Assembly (NCBI GenBank): GCA_017882935.1 | Contig: JADGOP010000195.1 | Span: 1 to 5,371, forward strand | Length of the DNA: 5,371 nucleotides | From: Actinomycetota bacterium | GTDB lineage: Bacteria; Actinomycetota; Acidimicrobiia; Acidimicrobiales; Iamiaceae | Reading direction: 5' to 3' | In this document: piece after piece, positions 1 to 5,371 of the stretch | How the letters are laid out: each line of letters starts with the position of its first letter | Position numbering within the stretch: the stretch's first letter is position 1 | Translations under genes and position numbers: made by a program | The notes under the pieces: model-generated | The model's input: the letters and a program-made list of their open reading frames with translations, nothing else | Database searches by the model: none | Told to the model about the DNA's origin: nothing

Positions 1-3000
1 CGATGCCGACCGGAAGGGCCCACGGCCAGGTGTCGAGCTGCGCTGCGGCCCGCAGGTCGCCGACGTGCACCCGTGCCGGGAGCTCCCCGACGGGGGCCGG
101 ACGGGCCCGGCCGTCGGGCCAGGCGTCCGTGGCCTCGCCCACGGCAGCCGCGAGCCCGGCGTCGGGTTGGGCCACCTGGCCGAGGTGGCCCGACGGCAGC
201 GCCGTGACCCGGCCCGGCGGACCGGCGGACGCGGCGTGCCCGGCGTGCTCGAACGGGTCGGCGGCGCGGAAGAGCCACCGCTGCACCGCGGCGGCCTGCC
301 ACGCCACGGGGATCGCGCCGAGCCGTTCGGCGGCGAGGACCACGTGGATGCCCGACGCGGTGCCGTCGGCCACCAGCTCGCCGAGGCGGTCGAGGAGGTC
401 GTCGAGCGGGTCGTCCCAGGCGCGGAGGAGCGACCCGACGTCGTCGACGAGGAGCACGAGGGCGGGATGCGTGCCGTCGGGCCGGCGGCGACGGTCGTGC
501 AGCTCGTCACCGAGCCGGCGGACCAGGCGTCGCTGTCGGGCGCGGTCGGCCGGGCCGACCACGTCACCGACCCCCGCCAGTCCGGCGAGCGCCCGCAGCT
601 CGTTGCCGGCGCCGTCGAGCACGTAGAGGTGGGTGGGCAGGTCCACGGGCTCCGCGGTCGCCTGCAGGGCGAGGGTGGCGAGCGTGGTCGTGAGGCCGCT
701 CCCGGCGGCGCCCACCAGCAGCAGCGGCCCGGCCGTGGGCTGCCAAGCCAGGTCGAGGCGGGTCTGCTCGTCGGGCACGTCCAGCTGCCCGACCACCACC
801 TCGCCGCGACGGGAGGGAACGGTGGACAGCGGGAGGTCGTCGGGGAGCGGTGGCGTCCACACCGGTCGCGGTGGCGGGGCGCCGCTCGCGGCGAACGCGG
901 CCTGGCAGCTCTCGACGATCGAGTCGAGGTCGGGCGGGCCGGAGCACACCGACGCCGGCCCGCCCGCCCGTGGCCGCGGGGTGGGCCCGCAGCCGAACGG
1001 CACCAGGGTGACCCGGCGGTGGTCGGGCGGCGGCGTGGCGCGGCTGACGTGCGCGAGCTGCGCGACGTCGGGCCCATCGGGCCCTCGTCGCAGCAGGGCG
1101 CGACCGGGGACCGACCTCGGCAGGTCGGCGGCGTCGGGCGCGCCGATCACGTCGACCGAGTCGGCTGCGTCGTGGAGTCGCAGCGCGATGCGCAGCGCCA
1201 CGTTGGCGCGGATGTTGTCGCTCACGGCGCCCCCCGGACGCTGCGTGGCGAGGACGAGGTGCACCCCGAGGCTGCGCCCGCGCTGCGCCGCGGCGACGAG
1301 CGCGTCGAGCACGTCGGGCACGTCGCTGGCGAGCGTGGCGAACTCGTCGACGACCACCACCAGGCGCGGCACCGGTGGCGCCGAGGCGGGGGCGAGGCGA
1401 CGGTGCTCGGCCACGTCCGCGGCGCCCGTGGCGCGGAGCTGCTGCTCGCGCCAGCGCAACTCGGCCTCGAGGCAGCGCAGGGCCCGCTCGGCGAGCCCGC
1501 GGTCGAGGTCGCTGACGACGCCGACGGTGTGGGGGAGCGCGGCGAGGCGGTCGAAGGCGCTGCCGCCCTTGAAGTCGACGAGCAGGAACGTGAGCAGCTC
1601 GGGTGGCGCGTGGAGGGCCAGCCCGGCCACGAGCGTGCGCAGCAGTTCGCTCTTGCCCGAGCCGGTGGTGCCGGCGACCAGGACGTGGGGGCCGTCGCGG
1701 TCGAGGTCGACCTCGACGGCGCGCCCGTCGGGCCCGACGCCGATCGGGACGACGGCCCGGCTGCCGGTTGACCGGTCGGGATCGATCAGGTCGAGCAGGC
1801 GCACCTCCCGGGGGAGCCCGACCGCCGAGGCGGCCGCCTCGGGATCGTCGAGCCGGGCCGAGGCGCGGGCCGCGGTGGCGGCGACTGCCTCGGCCACGCC
1901 GGCGGCGAGCAGCTCGGGCGTCTCGACCCCACCTCGGGTGGAGGTGACCCGACCGCCCCCGTGGTCGTCGGTCAGCTCGATGACGGTGGTGCAGCAGGAG
2001 GGCAGCCGGTCGGCGCGGTCGGCGACCACGATGCCGGCCACGGAGCCGTCGTCGCGCTGCAGCAGGGGTCGGGCCGGGGCGTCGCGCCCCAGCCCAGCCG
2101 CCGCGTCGACGACGAGGAGCAGCGTGACGTGGCGGGGGACCACCAGCTCGCCCGGGTCCACCAGCGGGCGGGTGCCGGTGTCGCCGAGGGCGTGGGGCAG
2201 CCACGAGCACCAGTCCCACTGGCCCACGCGATCGTCGTCGGCCACCACGCCGAGGATCAGGTCGGCGGGCCCGTGTGCCGCGGCCGCCTGGAGCACCAGG
2301 CTGCGGGCCACGGCCAGTGCCGCATCCCGCGGGCCCGAGACGCCGGCGACGCCGCCGCGAGCGAGGTCGAGGCTGACGGGCGCGTGTGGCAACCGGGCGG
2401 CGGTGTGCACCGCGGCGGCCACCTCGGGTGCCCAGCTCCCCGGGTCCCCGGACACGGGTGGCGTCCAGGTGACCGGTCCCGTGCCCGCCCGGAGCGCCAG
2501 CCAGTCGGGGTGGGCGGGTCGCCGTTCCCAGAGGTGGCGCGACGGCGCCTCGATCCGGCGGATCGCCTCGGCGGGGTCGGGCAGCAGGCGCTCGAGGCGC
2601 GCCACCTCGACCGCGCACGCGCTGGTCAGGGCCGCGGCGAGGTCGGCGACCCGCCGCCGGAAGTGCTGCACCTCGCGGGACTGACGTCGCCCGACCCGGC
2701 GTCGCTGCTCCCACGACCCCCCGACGACGGTGACCGGGCCGAGGAGCGCGAGCGCGCCCCAGACGAGGCTGTGCAGCAACAGGACCATGACGATGCCGAC
2801 CACGGCCGGAGCCAGCGCCGCGACGACCCCGACCGGCAGCGGTGGCGACGCCGGCGCGGGCGCGGCGGGCGGGTGGAGCAGGTGGTGGGGTGACGGGTCG
2901 AGGCGACGCGGTGGGCGGTTGAACGGCAGGGGCACCGGATCGACGCCCGGGTCGGCGCCGACCGTCACCTCGGTGGCCCCGAGGCGCGCGACGACGCCGT

Positions 3001-3529
3001 GCTCGAGGGTGGTGGCGCCCGCGGTGGCGGTGCCGTCGAGCCAGGTCCCGTTGGTGGACCCGGCGTCGGCGATGTCGACCCGTCCCGCCGCCACCCGCAG
3101 CTCGGCGTGCACGGCCGACATGGCGGGGTCGTCGACGGTGAGCACCGACGGCGCGGCCTGGCCGAGCACGTGGCGCCCGGGTGCGAGTGCCACCCGACCG
3201 CCGGCGTGCAGGCCGCCGACCACGCGCAGCTCGGCGACCGCGGCGCCGTTCCCGGACGCCGCCGCGCCCGGCGGTGGCGGCATTGCGTCCCGGCTCCGCA
3301 CCACCACCTCGGCCCCGGGGCACAGACCCAGCGAGGCGAGCGGGGTGGACCCGGGGACCTGGTGCCCGTCGACGACCAGCACGGGGTCGGCGGGCCCGGC
3401 GTCCGGGCGCGCGTCCCCCGCGACGTGCCCCACGAGGGCCACGGCGAGATCGGTTGCAGTGGCCTCCGGGTGGGCGGCCGCGAGCTCCACGGCGGCCCGG
3501 CGCCCGGCGACGTCGGCGAGGAACGGCAC
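1..3529 (-). CDS. FHA domain-containing FtsK/SpoIIIE ATPase, type VII secretion EccC/EssC-like (C-terminus beyond window)
   Basis: This is probably a membrane-anchored ATPase that drives export of WXG100-type proteins at the cytoplasmic face. The frame stays open for 1176 codons from the GTG at 3529 to the left edge. In order it shows a possible ubiquitin-like N-terminus (about 1-80), an FHA domain (about 95-180, GSTNGT at 157-162), two transmembrane helices (about 233-252 and 255-271), and a basic juxtamembrane stretch leading to LWERR (333-337), a motif typical of EccC/EssC. ATPase domain 1 has GTTGSGKS (620-627), DFKGGSAF (652-659), VVVVDEF (724-730) and ATQRP (761-765). A linker VGQLDVPDEQ (913-922) leads to a degenerate domain 2. 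The last visible residues, LPARVHV... to LPVGI, resemble the linker into a third domain, so a full length near 1400 is expected. The start is fixed by GGAGGT 8 bases upstream. The alternative is a non-secretory FtsK/SpoIIIE relative. The family is clear; the secretion role is inferred. Confidence 0.88.
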   Translation of the reverse strand, partial: MPFLADVAGRRAAVELAAAHPEATATDLAVALVGHVAGDARPDAGPADPVLVVDGHQVPGSTPLASLGLCPGAEVVVRSRDAMPPPPGAAASGNGAAVAELRVVGGLHAGGRVALAPGRHVLGQAAPSVLTVDDPAMSAVHAELRVAAGRVDIADAGSTNGTWLDGTATAGATTLEHGVVARLGATEVTVGADPGVDPVPLPFNRPPRRLDPSPHHLLHPPAAPAPASPPLPVGVVAALAPAVVGIVMVLLLHSLVWGALALLGPVTVVGGSWEQRRRVGRRQSREVQHFRRRVADLAAALTSACAVEVARLERLLPDPAEAIRRIEAPSRHLWERRPAHPDWLALRAGTGPVTWTPPVSGDPGSWAPEVAAAVHTAARLPHAPVSLDLARGGVAGVSGPRDAALAVARSLVLQAAAAHGPADLILGVVADDDRVGQWDWCSWLPHALGDTGTRPLVDPGELVVPRHVTLLLVVDAAAGLGRDAPARPLLQRDDGSVAGIVVADRADRLPSCCTTVIELTDDHGGGRVTSTRGGVETPELLAAGVAEAVAATAARASARLDDPEAAASAVGLPREVRLLDLIDPDRSTGSRAVVPIGVGPDGRAVEVDLDRDGPHVLVAGTTGSGKSELLRTLVAGLALHAPPELLTFLLVDFKGGSAFDRLAALPHTVGVVSDLDRGLAERALRCLEAELRWREQQLRATGAADVAEHRRLAPASAPPVPRLVVVVDEFATLASDVPDVLDALVAAAQRGRSLGVHLVLATQRPGGAVSDNIRANVALRIALRLHDAADSVDVIGAPDAADLPRSVPGRALLRRGPDGPDVAQLAHVSRATPPPDHRRVTLVPFGCGPTPRPRAGGPASVCSGPPDLDSIVESCQAAFAASGAPPPRPVWTPPLPDDLPLSTVPSRRGEVVVGQLDVPDEQTRLDLAWQPTAGPLLLVGAAGSGLTTTLATLALQATAEPVDLPTHLYVLDGAGNELRALAGLAGVGDVVGPADRARQRRLVRRLGDELHDRRRRPDGTHPALVLLVDDVGSLLRAWDDPLDDLLDRLGELVADGTASGIHVVLAAERLGAIPVAWQAAAVQRWLFRAADPFEHAGHAASAGPPGRVTALPSGHLGQVAQPDAGLAAAVGEATDAWPDGRARPAPVGELPARVHVGDLRAAAQLDTWPWALPVGI
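155..817 (-). other. ATPase domain 2 (degenerate P-loop) of the EccC/EssC-like protein
   Basis: Residues about 905-1125 align with EccC/EssC domain 2 through the VGQLDVPDEQ entry motif (913-922) and the SGIHVVL strand (1059-1065). The Walker A position reads GAAGSGLT (940-947), with Leu946 (CTC at 694-692) replacing the catalytic lysine. Walker B reads LLVDD (1026-1030), with Asp1030 where Glu is usual. The sensor strand reads AAER (1066-1069) instead of ATQR. Hydrolysis by this domain is unlikely. It may regulate domain 1 or bind substrate signals, as proposed for EccC domains 2 and 3. Confidence 0.8.
1070..1747 (-). other. ATPase domain 1 (intact P-loop) of the EccC/EssC-like protein
   Basis: Residues about 595-820 form the first FtsK/SpoIIIE-type domain. 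It begins with PIGVGPDG (595-602). The Walker A motif GTTGSGKS (620-627) keeps Lys626. Walker B ends in Asp728-Glu729. RGRSLGVHLVLATQRP (750-765) and the following NIRANVALRIALR match the sensor and arginine-rich strands of this family. DFKGG (652-656) is typical of EccC domain 1. All residues expected for ATP hydrolysis appear to be present, so this is likely the working motor domain. Confidence 0.88.
2717..2833 (-). other. Paired transmembrane helices of the EccC/EssC-like protein
   Basis: Residues 233-252 (VGVVAALAPAVVGIVMVLLL) and about 255-271 (LVWGALALLGPVTVVGG) are two hydrophobic segments separated by only His-Ser. They are followed at once by the basic WEQRRRVGRRQ stretch. Two close helices after an N-terminal FHA region and before the ATPase domains is the EssC layout. 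The basic residues after helix 2 and the cytoplasmic ATPases imply that both ends lie inside the cell. Confidence 0.82.
2990..3247 (-). other. FHA domain with altered phosphopeptide-binding residue
   Basis: Residues about 95-180 of the EccC/EssC-like protein form an FHA domain. Visible marks are GRHVLGQ (118-124), MSAVH (137-141, giving the S-x-x-H signature) and DAGSTNGTWLDG (about 155-166). Known FHA domains have Gly-Arg after the second strand, and that Arg helps bind phosphothreonine. Here the pair reads Gly123-Gln124, while Ser138, His141 and Asn160 are kept. The domain is placed before the membrane helices, as in Firmicutes EssC. Phosphothreonine binding may therefore be weak or absent, with the domain serving as a scaffold; that is inference. 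Confidence 0.8.
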
Positions 3530-3537
3530 GGCTGGGC

Positions 3538-3543
3538 ACCTCC
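3538..3543 (-). promoter_or_regulatory. Ribosome binding site of the EccC/EssC-like gene
   Basis: On the minus strand GGAGGT (3543 down to 3538) lies 8 bases before the GTG at 3529. This is a near-perfect Shine-Dalgarno sequence at ideal spacing. The frame remains open upstream, so this site is what decides the start. It is the only strong ribosome binding site seen in the window. Confidence 0.85.
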
Positions 3544-3584
3544 GGGTGCGTCCTACCCACTCGCGCCGTCGGTGACACCCCCCG

Positions 3585-3590
3585 TACACT
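3585..3590 (+). promoter_or_regulatory. Candidate -10 element of a leaderless hemQ promoter
   Basis: TACACT fits the actinobacterial TAnnnT -10 consensus. It ends 6 bases before the GTG at 3597, so transcription would be expected to start at or beside the initiation codon. No Shine-Dalgarno sequence precedes that GTG. I see no convincing -35 hexamer at 16-18 bases upstream. The promoter would lie inside the 67-base divergent gap shared with the ATPase gene. Confidence 0.55.
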
Positions 3591-3596
3591 GGGCAC

Positions 3597-4280
3597 GTGC
3601 CTGAACCCCTCGTCCCGTCGGTCGGCCTCGGCGTCGTCCACCTGTTCTTCCGGCCCGGGGCCGGGGCCGAGCAGGAGGCCATCGCCGCAGCGGTGAAGGC
3701 GGCGGAGTCCGACGACGTGCAGGTGGTGCCGGTGGCCGTGCTCGGTCACAAGGCCGACCTCTGCATCATGGCGGTGGGCGAGGACCTCTGGCGCCTCCGC
3801 CGGCTCCAGACCGAGCTGGTGGCGGCCGGGCTCGCCCTCGTCGACTCCTACGTGTCGCTCACCGAGCTGTCCGAGTACGCGCAGGGTGTGCCCGAGGAGA
3901 TGCGGCAGGCCCGCCTCCACCCACAGCTTCCACCCGAGGGCAAGACGGCCTGGTGCTTCTACCCCATGTCGAAGGCCCGCAACGTGGGCGCCAACTGGTA
4001 CGCGCTCGACTACGACGAGCGCAAGGAGCTGATGTACGAGCACGGCGCGTCGGGTCGCACGTTCCGCGGCCGCGTGCTGCAGGTGGTCACGGGCTCCACC
4101 GGGGTCGACGACTTCGAGTGGGGCGTCACCCTCTTCGCGGTGCACCCCGACGACCTCAAGGAGGTCGTCTACACCATGCGCTACGACCGGGCCTCGGCGC
4201 AGTACGGCGAGTTCGGCCCGTTCTACACGGGCATGGTCGCCTCGCTCCCCGAGGTGCTGGCCGCAGCGGGCCTGGCCTGA
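3597..4280 (+). CDS. hemQ: Coproheme decarboxylase HemQ/ChdC (chlorite dismutase family)
   Basis: The enzyme converts iron-coproporphyrin III (coproheme) to heme b by two peroxide-dependent decarboxylations in the cytoplasm, the last step of the coproporphyrin-dependent pathway of Gram-positive bacteria. The 227-residue product is of normal length. Family motifs are dense in the second half: CFYPMSK (120-126, catalytic Tyr122), NWY (133-135), ERKELMYEHG (141-150, proximal heme ligand His149), GSTGVDDFEWGVTLFA (166-181) and YGEFGPFYTG (203-212). By spacing from His149, Met124 and Gln162 match the distal residues of the Listeria and Geobacillus enzymes. The start is well bounded: an in-frame TGA lies at 3573-3575 and GTG 3597 is the first start codon after it. 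No ribosome binding site is seen. larE follows 8 bases later, suggesting co-transcription. The identification is firm. Confidence 0.95.
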   Translation: MPEPLVPSVGLGVVHLFFRPGAGAEQEAIAAAVKAAESDDVQVVPVAVLGHKADLCIMAVGEDLWRLRRLQTELVAAGLALVDSYVSLTELSEYAQGVPEEMRQARLHPQLPPEGKTAWCFYPMSKARNVGANWYALDYDERKELMYEHGASGRTFRGRVLQVVTGSTGVDDFEWGVTLFAVHPDDLKEVVYTMRYDRASAQYGEFGPFYTGMVASLPEVLAAAGLA

Positions 4281-4288
4281 GCGCCACC

Positions 4289-5113
4289 GTGTCGACCCTC
4301 ACGCGGGATCAGCACGAGCGGCTCGCCGTGCTGCGCGACCTGCTGCGCGGCACCGGGCCGGTGGTGGTCGCCTTCAGCGGCGGCGCCGACTCTGCGCTGC
4401 TGGCCTGGGTCGCCCACGACACGCTGGGCCCCGACCGGGCCCGGGCGATCACGGCGGTGTCGCCGTCGCTCGCCGGGTTCGAGCGCGACGACGCCGCAGC
4501 GCTCGCCGTCGAGTGGGGCCTGCGCTGGAGCACCGTCGACACCGACGAGATGGTCGACGCGGCCTACCAGCGCAACGACGCCGACCGCTGCTACCACTGC
4601 AAGGACGCGCTGATGCGGGCCCTCGCCCCCGTGCTCGACGACGACGGCGCCACCGTGGTGCTGGGCGTCAACGTCGACGACCTGGGCGACCACCGGCCGG
4701 GCCAGCGTGCCGCTGAGGAGCAGGGCGCCCGGTTCCCGCTGGTCGAGGCCGGCCTCACCAAGGCCGACGTGCGGGCGGTGTCGCAGCACCTCGGATTGCG
4801 GACGTGGGACAAGCCGGCGGCCGCCTGCCTGGCCTCGCGGCTGCCCTACGGCACGCCCGTCACCCTCGGCACGCTGCGCTCGGTCGAGGCGGCCGAGGCC
4901 GCGCTGCGGGACCTCGGCTTCGAAGCCCTGCGGGTGCGGCACTACGGCGACACGGCCCGCATCGAGGTGCCCGTCGACGACCTGGCGCGGCTGGTCGCGG
5001 TGCGCGACGAGGTGGTGGCCGCCGTGCGCCGGGCGGGCTACCGCTACGTGACCCTCGACCTCGAGGGCCTGCGGTCGGGGAACCTCAACGCCGCCCTGGC
5101 AGACCTGGCCTGA
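4289..5113 (+). CDS. larE: LarE-type ATP-dependent sulfur transferase (PP-loop family)
   Basis: LarE adenylates and thiolates pyridinium dicarboxylate mononucleotide on the way to the nickel-pincer nucleotide cofactor of lactate racemase and relatives; it acts in the cytoplasm. The 274-residue length is typical. The PP-loop AFSGGADSALLAW (28-40) binds ATP. Further family marks are DRCYHCK (99-105), VLGVNVDDLGDHRPG (124-138), FPLVEAGLTKADVR (149-162), WDKPAAACLASRLPYG (173-188) and the C-terminal YRYVTLDLEGLRSGNLN (251-267). Cys180 matches the sulfur-donating cysteine (Cys176) of the Lactobacillus plantarum enzyme; Cys101 and Cys104 add a CxxC. GTG 4289 is chosen because it lies 8 bases after the hemQ stop and leaves a normal N-terminus; an upstream extension would be antisense-like, Arg/Gly-rich sequence inside hemQ. 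No clear ribosome binding site is seen, so translation may be coupled to hemQ. No larA, larB or larC is visible. Confidence 0.9.
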   Translation: MSTLTRDQHERLAVLRDLLRGTGPVVVAFSGGADSALLAWVAHDTLGPDRARAITAVSPSLAGFERDDAAALAVEWGLRWSTVDTDEMVDAAYQRNDADRCYHCKDALMRALAPVLDDDGATVVLGVNVDDLGDHRPGQRAAEEQGARFPLVEAGLTKADVRAVSQHLGLRTWDKPAAACLASRLPYGTPVTLGTLRSVEAAEAALRDLGFEALRVRHYGDTARIEVPVDDLARLVAVRDEVVAAVRRAGYRYVTLDLEGLRSGNLNAALADLA

Positions 5114-5152
5114 AAAGCTTGTCCCCCGGCCCCTGACGGCCGATGAGAGAGC

Positions 5153-5371
5153 ATGCGGAAGCTTCTCCTTGTGCTGTTGGCGGTGCTGGTGCTGGTGGGG
5201 CTCGACTTCGGGGCACGGTTGTTCTCCGAGCACCAGTTCGACCGGGCGACCTCCACCCGGGTCCAGAACGTCGGCAGCGTGAGCAGCACGTTCGACCAGT
5301 TCCCCTACTCGTGGAACATGACCCTGAGCGGCACGGTCAGCGATGCCACCATCGACCTGCACAACGTCGTG
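5153..5371 (+). CDS. DUF2993 (LmeA-like) exported or membrane-anchored protein, N-terminal part
   Basis: Only the first 73 residues fall in the window and the frame is open at the right edge. Residues 1-20 are Met-Arg-Lys followed by a strongly hydrophobic leucine/valine stretch and Asp18, a signal peptide or single membrane anchor. The rest, with FDQFPYSW (47-54) and LSGTVSDATIDLHNVV (58-73), follows the DUF2993 pattern of a Phe-Pro pair, a beta strand and then alternating hydrophobic residues. DUF2993 includes mycobacterial LmeA, a periplasmic phospholipid-binding protein needed for lipomannan maturation. The ATG at 5153 is favoured because only this frame gives the leader. A purine run at 5145-5151 lies just upstream but too close for a good ribosome binding site. 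It may be the third gene of the hemQ-larE unit, since the gap is 39 bases and I see no terminator. The family call is moderate and the cellular role is unknown. Confidence 0.65.
   Translation, partial: MRKLLLVLLAVLVLVGLDFGARLFSEHQFDRATSTRVQNVGSVSSTFDQFPYSWNMTLSGTVSDATIDLHNVV

Noticed and set aside
65..1771. A 568-codon plus-strand open frame opposite the ATPase gene.
   Set aside because: It mirrors the coding strand of a real gene, has no recognisable domain and no ribosome binding site. The other plus-strand frames at 633-2684, 1961-2893 and 2730-3575 are rejected for the same reason.
3544..3596. A minus-strand promoter for the ATPase gene.
   Set aside because: TAGGAC (3555 down to 3550) is a weak -10 match with no -35, and it is too near the ribosome binding site to be believed.
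564..4145. A 1193-codon open frame on the minus strand running antisense to hemQ and through the ATPase gene in another frame.
   Set aside because: Its product is Arg/Gly/Pro/Ala-rich low-complexity sequence with no family motif. The frame starting at 3529 carries all ATPase motifs and the ribosome binding site. Long empty frames are expected in DNA this rich in G+C.
3953..4288. A possible longer LarE starting at the ATG at 3953 inside hemQ.
   Set aside because: The extra residues are Arg/Gly-rich and lie out of frame over conserved hemQ codons. The GTG at 4289 gives a normal LarE N-terminus.
5143..5152. ATG at 5143 as the start of the last gene.
   Set aside because: It is in a different frame from the hydrophobic leader and yields no DUF2993-like sequence.
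5114..5152. A terminator between larE and the DUF2993-like gene.
   Set aside because: GGCC repeated at 5127-5130 and 5138-5141 could pair only as a four-base stem and no T-run follows. The two AAGCTT copies near 5115 and 5159 look like chance.

Overview
The window is very G+C-rich throughout, with G or C at almost every third codon position. It uses GTG starts for three of its four genes. Together with the protein families present, this suggests a high-G+C actinobacterium, possibly of the Acidimicrobiia type; that placement is inference. Four protein genes fill almost the whole window. I see no RNA gene, mobile element, CRISPR array or long repeat.

Left two thirds (3529 down to 1, minus strand): one very large gene, still open at the left edge, encodes a membrane-anchored FtsK/SpoIIIE-type ATPase of the EccC/EssC family, the motor of type VII (ESX/WXG100) secretion. 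The visible 1176 residues hold an N-terminal domain of possible ubiquitin-like fold, an FHA domain, two close transmembrane helices, the family's LWERR region, an intact first ATPase domain, a second ATPase domain without its Walker A lysine, and the linker into what should be a third domain beyond the window. The family assignment rests on motifs, because no WXG100 substrate or other secretion gene is visible here.

Right third (3597 to the right edge, plus strand): after a 67-base divergent intergenic stretch come hemQ (coproheme decarboxylase), then larE (PP-loop sulfur transferase) 8 bases later, then, 39 bases further, the start of a gene for an exported or membrane-anchored DUF2993-like protein cut by the window edge. 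hemQ and larE look like one transcription unit. HemQ completes the coproporphyrin-dependent heme pathway. LarE belongs to synthesis of the nickel-pincer nucleotide cofactor, or to a related sulfur transfer reaction, and no larA, larB or larC is visible. Nothing in the sequence links the secretion-type ATPase functionally to the heme and LarE genes.

The observations most worth a second look are the loss of the lysine in the second ATPase domain and of the usual arginine in the FHA domain, the apparently leaderless start of hemQ, the Firmicutes-type active site in this HemQ, and the three-cysteine arrangement in LarE that suggests an iron-sulfur-dependent enzyme.
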